64,000 nucleotides of DNA, taken from positions 3,906,001 through 3,970,000 of the forward strand of contig NZ_CP162553.1 of NCBI RefSeq assembly GCF_040939785.1, given 5' to 3'. This document shows, piece by piece, positions 51,651 to 61,753 of the stretch; within the stretch, counting starts at the first letter, position 1; each line of letters opens with the position of its first letter. Below the pieces are notes generated by a model. It had not been told where the DNA came from and searched no databases. It saw only the letters and a list, made by a program, of their open reading frames with translations. The DNA comes from Bradyrhizobium lupini. Its GTDB lineage: Bacteria > Pseudomonadota > Alphaproteobacteria > Rhizobiales > Xanthobacteraceae. The position numbers and the translations under genes were made by a program.

Positions 51651-52615
51651 ATGGATCGCCGCAAATTCATGGTCCGGTGTCTGAGCCTGCCGCTGCTGGC
51701 GCAGGTGGGAGCGACGCGCGCACAGGCTGGGCTCACCAAGATCATCTTCCCGTTCGCGGCCGGCGCGGGCGGCGACACGCTGTGCCGGCTGATCGCGCAG
51801 GAGATGGCGCCGGCACTGCAGCGGACCATCGTGGTCGAGAACCGCACCGGCGGTGACGGCCTGATCGGCATCAAGGCGGTGAAGGGGGAAGCCCCGACGG
51901 CAGCATGGTGCTGGTGACGACCGGACCCACGATGTACCTGCTGCCGATGGTCGAGACGATTCCGAGCTTCGATGCTGCAAAGGATTTCGTCCCGGTCTCG
52001 CTGCTGGCGCGCTTTGAATTTGCGCTGGTGATCAGCCCGGCGGTCGACGCTGTGGATTTCAAGTCGTTCGCGGCCTGGCTGAAGGCACATCCGGATAGGA
52101 CCTCGTTCGGCGTACCCAGCAGCGGCACCATTCCGCATTTCATGGGCTCGAAGCTGGAGAAGGACCTCGGCATTCCCTTGAGCCGCGTGCCCTATCGCGG
52201 CAGCGCAGCTATCCTCAACGACCTCGTCGGCGGCCATGTTCCGTTCGGGATCACCACGCTGGCCGACGCGCTTGCGCAGCATCGCGCCAAGGGCGTGAAG
52301 ATCATCGCGGTGAGCAGCGCGGAACGTTCGCCCTTTGCCTCAGAGGTGCCGACCTTGAAAGAGAGCGGCATCGATCTCGTCGCCGACGCCTGGTACGGCA
52401 TGTGGCTTCCCGCCGGCAGCTCGCCGGAATTCGCAAGCAAGCTCGGCGCGGCCGCAAGCGCCGCGCTCGCCAAGCCCGAGGTGAAGGAGAAGCTCACCGC
52501 GATCGGTCTGATCCCGGTGGGCAGCAGCGCGGAAGGTCTGACCAAGGAGCTCGCCGCCAACACCGCGTTCTGGCAGCCGGTCGTGAAGGCGACGGGGTAC
52601 AAGATCGAGAATTAG
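51651..52615 (+). pseudogene. Bug/TctC-family tripartite tricarboxylate transporter binding protein, frameshifted
   Basis: A 321-residue periplasmic binding protein when repaired. The signal peptide ends ATRAQA, then IIFPFAAGAGGDTLCRLIAQ and VVENRTGGDGLIG are the Bug-family ligand-binding segments. The second part contains FGVPSSGTIPHFMGSKLEKD, VPYRGSAAILNDLVGG and TLKESGIDLVADAWYGM. The frame breaks at the G5 run 51885-51889; one more G restores it, and the total length is one base short of a multiple of three. No TctA/TctB permease genes are near, as is common for orphan Bug proteins. Confidence 0.88.
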
Positions 52616-52640
52616 TTTCTGTTTGCGCTCCGCTCTCCGC

Positions 52641-52726
52641 CGTCATGGCCGGGCTTGTCCCGGCCATCCACGTGCACCGCCACCTAACGCAAGACGTGGA
52701 TGCCCGGGTCAAGCCCGGGCATGACG
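52641..52726. repeat. Palindromic intergenic repeat, type B (copy 2)
   Basis: CGTCATGGCCGGGCTTGTCC...GGCCATCCACGTG paired with GACGTGGATGCCCGGGTCAA...GCCCGGGCATGACG. It is nearly identical in its arms to the copy at 50229-50313 only 2.3 kb away, in the same orientation. It lies between convergent genes. Confidence 0.88.
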
Positions 52727-52752
52727 AGCTGAGAGAGGCTCTTTCCGCTCAC

Positions 52753-54387
52753 TCACAGCTTCGCGCGCTGCGCGATCCCGTCCTTGATCGACGCCAGCTC
52801 CGCTTCGTCCCAAACACCGATCAAAATCCCGCCCTTCACCTGGAGCTGGTTGTCGGCATAGGCGGCGATCTTCTCGCGCGGCGTCGTGATGTGGTCGTTG
52901 GGATGCAGCGCCCAGTCGAACAGCTCGGCCTGCAGTCGAGCGATGACGCCGGCGCACTCGGGATCGTCGCCGCGATCCAGAAACTCTTCCGGATCGGTTT
53001 CGAGGTCGTACAGCATCGGGAGGAAGCCTGAGGCGTGGATGTATTTCCAGCGGCCGTCGAACACCATGAACAGGCGACAGCGTTCGATCGGCTGATTCAG
53101 CTTCAGCCGCACGTCCTGCATGACATAGTCGTATTCGGAGAACGCCACCTTGCGCCAATCCGGCGGACTCTCGCCGCGCAGCAGCGGCAGCAGCGAGCGT
53201 CCCTCGAGGATATGGCCCGGCACCTTGCCGCCGAAATAGTCGACGAAGGTCGGCGCGAGATCGATGGCTTCGACCAGCGCATCGTTGCGCGTGCCACGCG
53301 TCGCATCCGCCTCCTTCGAGGGATCGATGATGATGAGCGGGATCTTCGCCGACTGCTCGTGGAACAGATCCTTCTCGCCCATCCAGTGATCGCCGAGATA
53401 GTCGCCGTGATCGGAGGTGAACACGATCATGGTGGTGTCCAGCAGGTCGCGCTCCTCCAGGAACTTCATCAGCACGCCCATCTGGGCGTCGATCTGGGTG
53501 ATCAGGCCCATATAGGTCGGGATCACCTTCTCGCGGGCATCGTCGCGCGCCATGTTGCGGGAGTAGCGCATGTCCATATAGGCGCCGAACACCGGATGCG
53601 GGTTCTGCCGCTCGCGCTCGGAGCGGATCACCGGGATCATGTCCGATGTCGAATACATGCTGGCGTAGGGTTCGGGCGCGATGTAGGGCCAGTGCGGCTT
53701 GATGTAGGACAGATGCAGGCACCACGGCCTGCCGTCGGTCTCGGCCTCGCCGATGAAATCCATGGCGCGTCGCGTCATGTAGGGCGTCTCGGAATGCTCG
53801 TCCGGCACGCGCGCGGCCTTGTCGGCATGCACGAGCAGCCAGCCGTTCTGGAGCGAGCCGTCCTCGGCCGCGCCTGAATTGGCCCAATGCTCCCAGGGAT
53901 TGGGCGCATCAAAGCCCTGCTGGCGCAGATATTCGTCGTATTTCGGACGCGGCCGCCCCGTGGGATGCAGGCCGTCGTCACGCTCATAGGGCTCAAACCC
54001 GCATTCGGCGACGTGCACGCCGATCATCGATTCCGGCGGGATGCCGAGCGCCTTCATGCCTTCGAGATCGGGCGCCATGTGGGTCTTGCCGACCAGCACG
54101 TAGCGCACGCCGAGCTTCTTGAGGTGATCGCCGAGGGTGGGCTCGCCGACCCGCAACGGCCAGCCGTTCCAGTGCGAGCCGTGCGAGCGCATGTAGCGCC
54201 CGGTGTAGAACGACATCCGCGAGGGGCCGCAGATCGGCGACTGCACATAGGCCTTGCTGAAGAGCACGCCGCGCTTCGCCATGGCGTCGATGTTCGGTGT
54301 CTTCAGCGTGGGATGGCCGGTGCAGCCGAGATAGTCATAGCGAAGCTGGTCGCACATGATCCAGAGAACGTTCTTCGCGCGCGCCAT
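52753..54387 (-). CDS. Sulfatase family hydrolase
   Basis: A 544-residue alkaline-phosphatase-superfamily enzyme. The N-terminal metal site is LWIMCDQLRYD. The formylglycine-type motif is ICGPSRMSFYTGR (C53 in C-x-P-S-R), and the second metal site is FTSDHGDYLGDH. A C-terminal sulfatase subdomain follows (WKYIHASGFLPMLYDLETDPEE). It would need a formylglycine-generating enzyme; none is in the window. Substrate may be a sulfate ester or a phosphonate monoester and cannot be told apart by eye. There is no signal peptide, so it is probably cytoplasmic. It looks like an accessory insertion between proB and obgE. Confidence 0.9.
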   Translation of the reverse strand: MARAKNVLWIMCDQLRYDYLGCTGHPTLKTPNIDAMAKRGVLFSKAYVQSPICGPSRMSFYTGRYMRSHGSHWNGWPLRVGEPTLGDHLKKLGVRYVLVGKTHMAPDLEGMKALGIPPESMIGVHVAECGFEPYERDDGLHPTGRPRPKYDEYLRQQGFDAPNPWEHWANSGAAEDGSLQNGWLLVHADKAARVPDEHSETPYMTRRAMDFIGEAETDGRPWCLHLSYIKPHWPYIAPEPYASMYSTSDMIPVIRSERERQNPHPVFGAYMDMRYSRNMARDDAREKVIPTYMGLITQIDAQMGVLMKFLEERDLLDTTMIVFTSDHGDYLGDHWMGEKDLFHEQSAKIPLIIIDPSKEADATRGTRNDALVEAIDLAPTFVDYFGGKVPGHILEGRSLLPLLRGESPPDWRKVAFSEYDYVMQDVRLKLNQPIERCRLFMVFDGRWKYIHASGFLPMLYDLETDPEEFLDRGDDPECAGVIARLQAELFDWALHPNDHITTPREKIAAYADNQLQVKGGILIGVWDEAELASIKDGIAQRAKL

Positions 54388-54485
54388 GCGTGATCCCTGC
54401 CGTTTCTTGATTGTGGGATGCTGCGCTATCGAGGGCGCGAAGACAAGCTATCAGCGATGCACGCGTCTGCGGCCGTACACTCCAG

Positions 54486-54513
54486 CGTCGTCCCGGCCTT
54501 CGCCGGGACGACG
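54486..54513. repeat. Short palindrome (CGTCGTCCCGGC type)
   Basis: CGTCGTCCCGGC-CTT-CGCCGGGACGACG forms a 12-bp hairpin next to the obgE stop and may terminate it. A close relative with CTGG/CCAG in the stem is at 57189-57215. Confidence 0.75.
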
Positions 54514-54518
54514 AAAAA

Positions 54519-55643
<1,125 letters not shown>

Positions 55644-56125
55644 TTAACCAGCTGGCCGGCGCCGGATCAGGAATTTCTGCGTGCCCTCCAGCACCAGCTC
55701 CTTGCGCTGGTTGAACACGGTGCTTTTGAGCGTCACCGCGCCGGTCGAGCGTCCCGGCACCAGCTCGGTGACCTCGAGCGCGGGATAGATTGTGTCGTCG
55801 GCGAAGACAGGTTTGAGGAACCGGCTGGATTGCTCGAGGAAGCCGACCAGGAGTCCTCGACCATGAACGGAAACAGGCCGGCGCCGGGCGCGGTGTGGAT
55901 CAGCGTCTGGAAACCGTGGGCGAGCAGATGCGGCATGCCGCGGCTGCGGCAATACTCCACGTCGTAATGCACCGGGTGCGTATCGCCGCTCGCGGTCTGG
56001 AACGCCGCGAACACCGCCGTCGTCTGCGTGCGGCTCGGCAGCACGAAACGCTCGCCGACCACGAAATCCTCAAACCAGCGTTGCGCGGGGATCATGCGAT
56101 GGCGGGCCGGGTCGAAGTCGGTCAT
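55644..56125 (-). pseudogene. MaoC-family dehydratase (hot-dog fold), frameshifted
   Basis: 160 residues when repaired. The N-terminal half has RWFEDFVVGERFVLPSRTQT, ASGDTHPVHYDVEYCRSRG (Asp/His hydratase motif) and LLAHGFQTLIH. The second half in the other frame has FLKPVFADDTIYPALEVTEL and VFNQRKELVLEGTQKFLI. One C is missing at about 55850 (GACTCC-C-TGGTC), and the length is one short of a multiple of three. The family hydrates enoyl-CoA thioesters; the exact substrate is unknown. It is upstream of obgE on the same strand. Confidence 0.87.
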
Positions 56126-56252
56126 GGCTAAGCTCTTTCCTGGCTCTCTTGTGAGACACCTGTCGCTACCGCGACGCGGAGAGTGCGACAATCCGTTCAA
56201 TTCGTCCAACGCGGGCTTGTCGTGACGGCCTGCGTCATTACAACGGCGCTCG

Positions 56253-57167
56253 ATGCCCCTGTTCAAGAATCTATCGGCCTATGACGAACGCTCGGCGCGC
56301 CTTGCCGGGATTGCGCTCATGGTGCTGTCGATCTTCATGTTCTCGTTTGGCGATGCCATGGGCAAGTTCCTGGTCGGGACTTATTCGGTGGGGCAGCTGC
56401 TGTTCCTGCGCGCCTGCGCGGCGCTGCTGCTGCTGTCGCCGTTGGTCTGGCGGCAGCGTCACCAGTTCCTGCATCTGGAGCGGTCGGGCCTCCAGCTCTT
56501 TCGCGTCGTGCTGTCGACGCTGGAAGTGGCGGCCTTCTTCCTTGCGACGGTCTACCTGCCGCTCGCCGACGTCATCACCTATTATCTCGCCGGGCCCATT
56601 TTCGTCACCGCGATGTCGGCGATGTTTCTCGGCGAGAAGGTCGGCTGGCGGCGCTGGACGGCGATCCTGATCGGCTTCTGCGGCGTCCTGATCGCGCTGC
56701 GGCCCTCGGCACAGACGGTGAGCCTGCCGGCGCTGATCGCGCTTGGCGGCAGTCTTTCCTTCGCAACGCTGATGCTGATCACGCGCAGCCTGCGCAAGAC
56801 GCCCGATATCGTGATGGCGTCGTCGCAATTCGTCGGCACGTTCTTGCTGGGCGCGGTGCTGTCGGCGTTCCACTGGGTGCCGCCGACATCGGGCAGCCTC
56901 GTGATCTTCGCGCTGGCGGGATGCGTCTCGGTCACGGCGCTGTTCTGCGTCAACCGATCGCTCAAGCTCGCGCCGGCCAGCGTCGTCGTGCCCTATCAAT
57001 ATTCGATGATCGTCTGGGCGGTGATCTTCGGCTTCGTCGTGTTCGGCGACGTGCCCGAAATCGCCACCATCGTCGGCGCCGCCATCATCATCGGCGCCGG
57101 GTTCTATATTTATTTGCGTGAGCGCGATCTGGGGCGCGGGGACGCGGATGTGAATCCGCCAGCGTGA
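56253..57167 (+). CDS. EamA-family (DMT) transporter
   Basis: A 304-residue membrane protein with ten predicted helices in two EamA halves. The first half has FSFGDAMGKFLVGTY and TVYLPLADVITYYLAGPIFV. The second has AGCVSVTALFCVNRSLKLAPAS and VVPYQYSMIVWAVIFGFVVFGD. The family exports metabolites or amino acids; the substrate cannot be predicted. A basic tail (RERDLGRG) follows the last helix. It is divergent from the MaoC gene, with starts 127 bases apart. Confidence 0.92.
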   Translation: MPLFKNLSAYDERSARLAGIALMVLSIFMFSFGDAMGKFLVGTYSVGQLLFLRACAALLLLSPLVWRQRHQFLHLERSGLQLFRVVLSTLEVAAFFLATVYLPLADVITYYLAGPIFVTAMSAMFLGEKVGWRRWTAILIGFCGVLIALRPSAQTVSLPALIALGGSLSFATLMLITRSLRKTPDIVMASSQFVGTFLLGAVLSAFHWVPPTSGSLVIFALAGCVSVTALFCVNRSLKLAPASVVVPYQYSMIVWAVIFGFVVFGDVPEIATIVGAAIIIGAGFYIYLRERDLGRGDADVNPPA

Positions 57168-57188
57168 TTACAGCGGAATAAATTCGAG

Positions 57189-57215
57189 CGTCGTCCTGGC
57201 TTTCGCCAGGACGAC
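57189..57215. repeat. Short palindrome after the EamA gene
   Basis: CGTCGTCCTGGC-TTT-CGCCAGGACGAC, an 11-12 bp hairpin between the convergent EamA and acetyltransferase genes. It is a variant of the palindrome at 54486-54513, with paired substitutions that keep the stem. Confidence 0.75.
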
Positions 57216-57234
57216 AGTTTGAGCCGCCTCCGTC

Positions 57235-57828
57235 CTACCTCACCCGCCGCGCACTGCTCCAGCTCTTCAGCGACGCCCACACGCCGCGTGAGAGGCGGAA
57301 GCAGTCGACGGGCGTGGACGAGCCCAGCGCCAGGAAGCGATGCAGCTGGACGCCGCTCCACTGGAAGCCGCACTTCTCCAGCACGTTGCGCGAGGCCGGG
57401 TTGGTGACGCGCGCGCCTGCATAGAGATGATCGTCCTCGAACTCCTCGAAGAAGAAGTCGATCGCGCCGCGCGCGGCCTCGGTGGCAAAGCCGCGGCCCC
57501 AATGCTCGACGCCGAGCCAATAGCCGAGCTCCGCATTGCCGGGCGTCGAGCAGTCGATGCCGACCATGCCGATGGGGCCGCTGTCATGCTCGATCAGGAA
57601 CACCGTCTCGCCGCCGGGCGCGGCGGTGGCGCGGATGAAGGCGACGGCGTCGTCCTGCGAATAGGGATGCGGGAGGCGCCTGGTGTTTTCGGCAACGCGA
57701 GGATCGTTGGCGAGGAGGGCGATGGTCCTGACGTCGGCGAGGGTCGGCCGCCGCAACGTCAGCCGCTCGGTGGCGACGACGCTGGGTCTCGCCTCCCGCA
57801 AGGTCACGCTCGAAAAATCCTGCAACAT
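57235..57828 (-). CDS. GNAT family N-acetyltransferase (RimJ/RimL-like)
   Basis: A 197-residue acetyltransferase. TERLTLRRPTLADVRTIALL is the usual RimJ/RimL opening. The acetyl-CoA motif is HWGRGFATEAARGAIDFFFEEF, followed by GARVTNPASRNVLEKCGF. It follows rpmA on the minus strand with a ~155-base gap. In related genomes an acetyltransferase after rpmA is common, but a link to ribosomal protein modification is only an inference. The start MLQDFSS at 57828 is preferred over 57849. Confidence 0.88.
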   Translation of the reverse strand: MLQDFSSVTLREARPSVVATERLTLRRPTLADVRTIALLANDPRVAENTRRLPHPYSQDDAVAFIRATAAPGGETVFLIEHDSGPIGMVGIDCSTPGNAELGYWLGVEHWGRGFATEAARGAIDFFFEEFEDDHLYAGARVTNPASRNVLEKCGFQWSGVQLHRFLALGSSTPVDCFRLSRGVWASLKSWSSARRVR

Positions 57829-57984
57829 GTCCGGCTCCGTCGAAGTCACTCAAGTGAAAAGTGAGCACGCAAACGAAAGGGGAGGCCGGTTTCCCGCCTC
57901 CCCTGGAGCCTTCGATCTCTTTTGATCTCAAGGACTCCGCCGGTTCGGTCTGGGACCCGGCGGACTCCAAATTTGATCCACCGT

Positions 57985-58254
57985 CTATTCAGCCGCCTCT
58001 GCGAGCGGGAGCACCGAGATGAAGGTGCGGCCGTTGGCTTTGGCCTGGAACGTTACGCGGCCCTCGATCTTGGCGAACAAGGTGTGGTCCGTGCCCATGC
58101 CGACATTAAGGCCGGGATGCCAGGTGGTGCCGCGCTGACGCGCAATGATGTTGCCGGGAATCACAACTTCCCCGCCGAACGCCTTGATACCGAGGCGCTT
58201 GCCCTTGGAATCGCGACCGTTGCGCGATGAACCGCCTGCTTTTTTGTGAGCCAT
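57985..58254 (-). CDS. rpmA: 50S ribosomal protein L27 (bL27)
   Basis: An 89-residue protein with the invariant start [20 protein letters not shown] and the [13 protein letters not shown] segment. The N-terminal tail reaches the peptidyl transferase centre. It follows rplU by 97 bases on the same strand. Length is normal. Confidence 0.98.
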   Translation of the reverse strand: MAHKKAGGSSRNGRDSKGKRLGIKAFGGEVVIPGNIIARQRGTTWHPGLNVGMGTDHTLFAKIEGRVTFQAKANGRTFISVLPLAEAAE

Positions 58255-58351
58255 GGCTCGTCTCCGAAATTCTACGTATTTCTAGATCAATTCCTTGACG
58301 GAATCATTTCACAATTTCTCACGCATCACTTCGTGACGGCGCGTGATCAAA

Positions 58352-58744
58352 TTATGCGGCGGCCTCTTCGGTCGTGGTCTCTGGCTTGGCGACCTTCTCC
58401 CGCTTCGGACGCGGCCCCTTGGTGGGCTTGGCGCCGTCCGTCAGGATCTCCGAGATGCGCAGCACGGTGATCTCGTCGCGATAGCCGCGCTTGCGGCGCG
58501 AATTCTTGCGGCGGCGCTTCTTGAAAGCGATGACCTTGGGACCGCGCTTGTGGTCGAGCACCTCGACCGCAACGGACGCGCCGGCGACCGTGGGCAGACC
58601 CAGGATCGGCGTGTCGCCGCCGACCAGGAGAACTTCATTGAGCTGCACGATCGAGCCGACTTCGCCTTCGATCTTGCCTACTTCCAGGACATCATCCGGA
58701 ACGACGCGGTACTGCCGGCCGCCGGTTTTGATGACTGCGAACAT
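58352..58744 (-). CDS. rplU: 50S ribosomal protein L21 (bL21)
   Basis: A 130-residue protein. It starts [14 protein letters not shown], and the conserved C-terminal core includes [23 protein letters not shown]. An alphaproteobacterial Lys/Glu-rich tail follows ([20 protein letters not shown]). First gene of the rplU-rpmA pair. A palindrome lies in its leader. Confidence 0.98.
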   Translation of the reverse strand: MFAVIKTGGRQYRVVPDDVLEVGKIEGEVGSIVQLNEVLLVGGDTPILGLPTVAGASVAVEVLDHKRGPKVIAFKKRRRKNSRRKRGYRDEITVLRISEILTDGAKPTKGPRPKREKVAKPETTTEEAAA

Positions 58745-58768
58745 CGTTGTTTTCCTTCGTGTTCATTC

Positions 58769-58800
58769 CCGGCCTCGCGACATATTGTCGGGGCCGGCTT
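58769..58800. promoter_or_regulatory. Hairpin in the rplU leader
   Basis: CCGGCC/GGCCGG with inner CGACA/TGTCG around a 3-base loop, 25-55 bases upstream of the rplU start. On the plus strand it is followed by CTTTTT, the form of a terminator. On the minus strand it would be a 5' leader structure of the ribosomal-protein mRNA. Autoregulation by L21 is possible but unproven. Confidence 0.4.
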
Positions 58801-59076
58801 TTTGTCAGTCGTTATGGGTTTATGCGAGTTTTGTGCGGGCGGGAGTTATCCCTTTGAAAACCCACGTAAAAACAAGCGGCGCGAGAAACGCCCCGCGCCG
58901 GTTGCGGGATTTATAGCCGCTGATCCCCCGGAGTCAAGGAAAAGCCGGCGAAAACGGCCGGATTTGAAGCATTTGGGCCCGATCCGGCCCGCAGGCGAAT
59001 TTCGGACCGCGCCGCAACCAACAGGTTCCCCCGCCGTTGTCCCGGCGAATTCAGTCACACGGGCAAGGGGCTTACC

Positions 59077-60216
59077 ATGGCAACAGACGAGCTGGTCAAG
59101 ACGACGACGGGCATCGCTCATCACGGCGCGGAGCGGCTGCCGTCGGTGGATATCGACAGCTTCAACATCGAGATGAAGGACGAGGATGGCTTCATCGGCG
59201 ACCGCGCCAGCAAGGGCGCGTTCCGCGAGATCCTCGAGCGCTGGCGCAAGCCGCTGCGCAAGTCCGGCGAGGACCCGTTCGGCAAGGAGCCGTCGGACGA
59301 GATCAGCAAGAAGACGCTGGACGCCATCCTGGTCGGCGACGACACCGAGGCCTGGGCGGTGGTGCATAGCGCCATCGAGGACTTCGCCCAGGAGCTCGCT
59401 TACGTCACCCGCCGCTTCCTCAAGTCCAAGGCCTGGGCCAAGACCGAGCGCATCGTGGTCGGCGGCGGTTTTCGCGATTCCCGGCTCGGCGAGCTCGCGA
59501 TCGCGCGCACCGAGATTATCCTCATCGCCGAGGGCTTCAAGATCGACATGCTGCCGATCCGCCATCATCCCGACGAGGCCGGCCTGATCGGCGCGCTGCA
59601 TTTGGCGCCGTCGTGGATCTTCGAGGCCCATGACAGCATCCTCGCCGTCGATATCGGCGGCACCAACATCCGCTGCGGCCTGGTTGAGACCAGCTGGAAA
59701 AAGGCAAAAGACCTGTCGAAAGCCAAGGTCGTGAAGTCCGAGCTGTGGCGTCATGCCGACGACGAGCCGACGCGCGAAGGCGCGGTGAAGCGGCTGACGA
59801 AGATGCTGAAGGGGCTGATCACCGAGGCCGAGAAGGAAGGCTACAAGCTGGCGCCGTTCATCGGCATCGCCTGTCCCGGCGTGATCAACGCGGACGGCTC
59901 CATCGAGAAAGGCGCACAGAACCTGCCGGGCAATTGGGAGAGCAGCAAGTTCAACCTGCCGGCGAGCCTGCTCGAGGGCATTCCGCAGATCGGCGAGCAC
60001 GACACCGCGATCCTGATGCACAATGACGGCGTGGTTCAGGGCCTCTCCGAGGTGCCGTTCATGCAGGACGTCGATCGCTGGGGCGTGCTCACCATCGGCA
60101 CCGGCCTCGGCAATGCCCGCTTCACCAACCGCCGCAAGGACAACGGCAAGGACAAAGACAAAGACCGCGATTCTACGGAGAACGGGAAGAAAAAGGCCAA
60201 GTCCGACAAGGAGTAA
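59077..60216 (+). CDS. ROK-family (sugar kinase-like) protein with circularly permuted motif order
   Basis: A 379-residue ASKHA-fold protein. The motifs normally at the C-terminus of ROK proteins come first: VVGGGF (127-132) and HPDEAGLIGA (164-173). The motifs normally at the N-terminus follow: phosphate loop DIGGTN (192-197), ACPGV (265-269), NLPGNW (282-287), HND with the catalytic-type Asp (315-317) and GTGLGN (341-346). The zinc-binding cysteines of regulatory ROK proteins are absent. There is no helix-turn-helix, so it is not a ROK repressor. A highly charged KDKDKDRD/KKKAK tail ends it. Substrate is unknown. Monocistronic. Confidence 0.85.
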   Translation: MATDELVKTTTGIAHHGAERLPSVDIDSFNIEMKDEDGFIGDRASKGAFREILERWRKPLRKSGEDPFGKEPSDEISKKTLDAILVGDDTEAWAVVHSAIEDFAQELAYVTRRFLKSKAWAKTERIVVGGGFRDSRLGELAIARTEIILIAEGFKIDMLPIRHHPDEAGLIGALHLAPSWIFEAHDSILAVDIGGTNIRCGLVETSWKKAKDLSKAKVVKSELWRHADDEPTREGAVKRLTKMLKGLITEAEKEGYKLAPFIGIACPGVINADGSIEKGAQNLPGNWESSKFNLPASLLEGIPQIGEHDTAILMHNDGVVQGLSEVPFMQDVDRWGVLTIGTGLGNARFTNRRKDNGKDKDKDRDSTENGKKKAKSDKE

Positions 60217-60636
60217 CCTTGACTGGTTAGGTTAAGGACCGGATTGCGTTGCGGTGCACCGCCCGCACGCTACGGTCAAAACCGTCGCCTCACCTGGCCG
60301 GCGAAGCCGCCCTTCCCAGCCAGTATTTCAATGAGCGGCACCGGGACCGCCAGTGTTTACCGCGTCTGGCGGTCCCACCCCGCCTTTTGCGGTGACCGGT
60401 GATTCGGGCACCGACGTGCCGCATCGGGCTCGCGCCGGGTCAGTGGCGAACGGCTCAGGCCCATTCCCGCGCAAACCGCCGCCGAAATCCGCGATCGCCC
60501 CCGATCATCACCGTGACATCGTGGGTCCAGCCGGAAAACCGGCCCGATTTTCGCCCTCGCAAGCCTTGTCTGGCCCGCCATCCTCGCCTATTAACGCCCG
60601 AACCACAGGGGCCATGCTCCTTACTTGGCGCCTTCA
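60217..60636. other. Non-coding gap before tRNA-Ser
   Basis: About 420 bases. Just after the ROK stop there is a weak hairpin (AACCT-TGACTGGTT-AGGTT). No credible gene, repeat of the palindromic types or integrase remnant was seen. The tRNA promoter presumably lies in the last ~60 bases. Confidence 0.5.
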
Positions 60637-60726
60637 GGAGAGGTGGCAGAGTGGTCGAATGCACCGCACTCGAAATGCGGCATAGGTGCAAGCCTATCGG
60701 GGGTTCGAATCCCTCCCTCTCCGCCA
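60637..60726 (+). tRNA. tRNA-Ser (anticodon CGA)
   Basis: 90 bases. The acceptor stem GGAGAGG pairs with CCTCTCC, the discriminator is G, and 3' CCA is encoded. The anticodon stem is CCGCA/TGCGG with loop CTCGAAA (anticodon CGA, 60671-60673). There is a long variable arm, as expected for a class II tRNA, and a T arm GGGGGTTCGAATCCCTC. It reads UCG serine codons. The encoded CCA and the length are normal. Confidence 0.96.
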
Positions 60727-60771
60727 ACATCATCCGCCACAATAAAACGGCTTTCCAGAAAGCTCGGCAGA

Positions 60772-61683
60772 TCAGTCTGATCTTGCCGGCTCTCGCTCCG
60801 CCAGCACCGTCCGCGCCGTCGCCACGAACGCCTGCGCGGCCGGCGACAGCGTCCGACCCTGGCGCTGCAGCAGCGACACCGGGCGGGTGATGGCAGGGCG
60901 TATCAGCGGCTTTGCGATCAGAGTTGGAAATTGATCGGCCGGCAGCATCGTCGCAGGAAGGATAGCAAGGCCGAGGCCCTGCGCCGTCATGGCGAGCGCG
61001 GTGTTGATCAGCGTCACTTCATAGGTCGGGTTGAGGTGCTTGCCCTGGCTCCCCAGCGCCTGATCGATCTGCATGCGTATCCGCGTCTCGCGCCGCATCG
61101 CGATCGTCGGCATCTGATCCAATTCGTCCCATGTCAGTGAGCGCCGTGCCGCGAAGTCGGGGGTGCGCCGGCCGATGGCGCTCAGGCGGCCGCGGGTCAG
61201 CGTCTCGATCGTCAGCTCCGCGAATTCTCCCTCGACGCTGCCGATCGCGAACTCCGCATCCGTCGCGATCAGACGTGGAACGAGATCGTCGGCGGCGACG
61301 TCGCGCATGTCGATTTCGATGTCGGGATAGCCTGCCCGGAATTTTGCCAGCACCGAGGGCAGCAGTGCCGATGCGGTACCGGCTGAGGCGAGAAACGCGA
61401 CTCGGCCGGCGCGCGCCTGCGCGAGGTCACGCATGCGCCGCGACAGGCCCAGCGCATCGCCCAGCATCCGTTCGGCGGCATGAACTGCCTCGTCAGCGGC
61501 CCGCGTCGGCTGCACCGAACGAGTGGAGCGATCGAACAGTTTGACGCCGAGCTGCGCTTCGAGCTGTTGGATCAACAGGCTCGCCGCCGATTGCGTGATC
61601 CCCAGCTCGCGCGCAGCCCGCGTGATGCTGCGCGTACGGTACACGCCGGTGAAGGCCTGCAATTGCCGTAAGGTGACGTTCAT
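60772..61683 (-). CDS. LysR-type transcriptional regulator
   Basis: A 303-residue LysR protein. The N-terminal winged HTH is LRQLQAFTGVYRTRSITRAARELGITQSAAS in outline (residues ~5-35). The effector-binding domain starts near GRVAFLASAGTASALLPSVL. It is divergent from the flavin monooxygenase gene and very probably controls it; the gap holds two dyads. ATG 61683 (MNVTLRQL) is chosen over TTG 61689. The inducer is unknown, presumably an aromatic or organic acid. Confidence 0.93.
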   Translation of the reverse strand: MNVTLRQLQAFTGVYRTRSITRAARELGITQSAASLLIQQLEAQLGVKLFDRSTRSVQPTRAADEAVHAAERMLGDALGLSRRMRDLAQARAGRVAFLASAGTASALLPSVLAKFRAGYPDIEIDMRDVAADDLVPRLIATDAEFAIGSVEGEFAELTIETLTRGRLSAIGRRTPDFAARRSLTWDELDQMPTIAMRRETRIRMQIDQALGSQGKHLNPTYEVTLINTALAMTAQGLGLAILPATMLPADQFPTLIAKPLIRPAITRPVSLLQRQGRTLSPAAQAFVATARTVLAEREPARSD

Positions 61684-61733
61684 AGGCAAAGCTCATGAAT
61701 TGATGAGTTCTTTCCGGCTTATCACATAAGCGA

Positions 61734-61753
61734 GCATGCAATAAAATGCATGC
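61734..61753. promoter_or_regulatory. Perfect dyad in the lysR/monooxygenase gap
   Basis: GCATGCA-ATAAAA-TGCATGC has perfect 7-bp arms and an AT-rich centre, 44 bases upstream of the monooxygenase start. A second dyad, CTCAT-GAATTG-ATGAG, lies at 61692-61707 just upstream of the lysR start. Both are good candidates for LysR binding (T-N11-A class spacing is roughly met). Confidence 0.55.
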
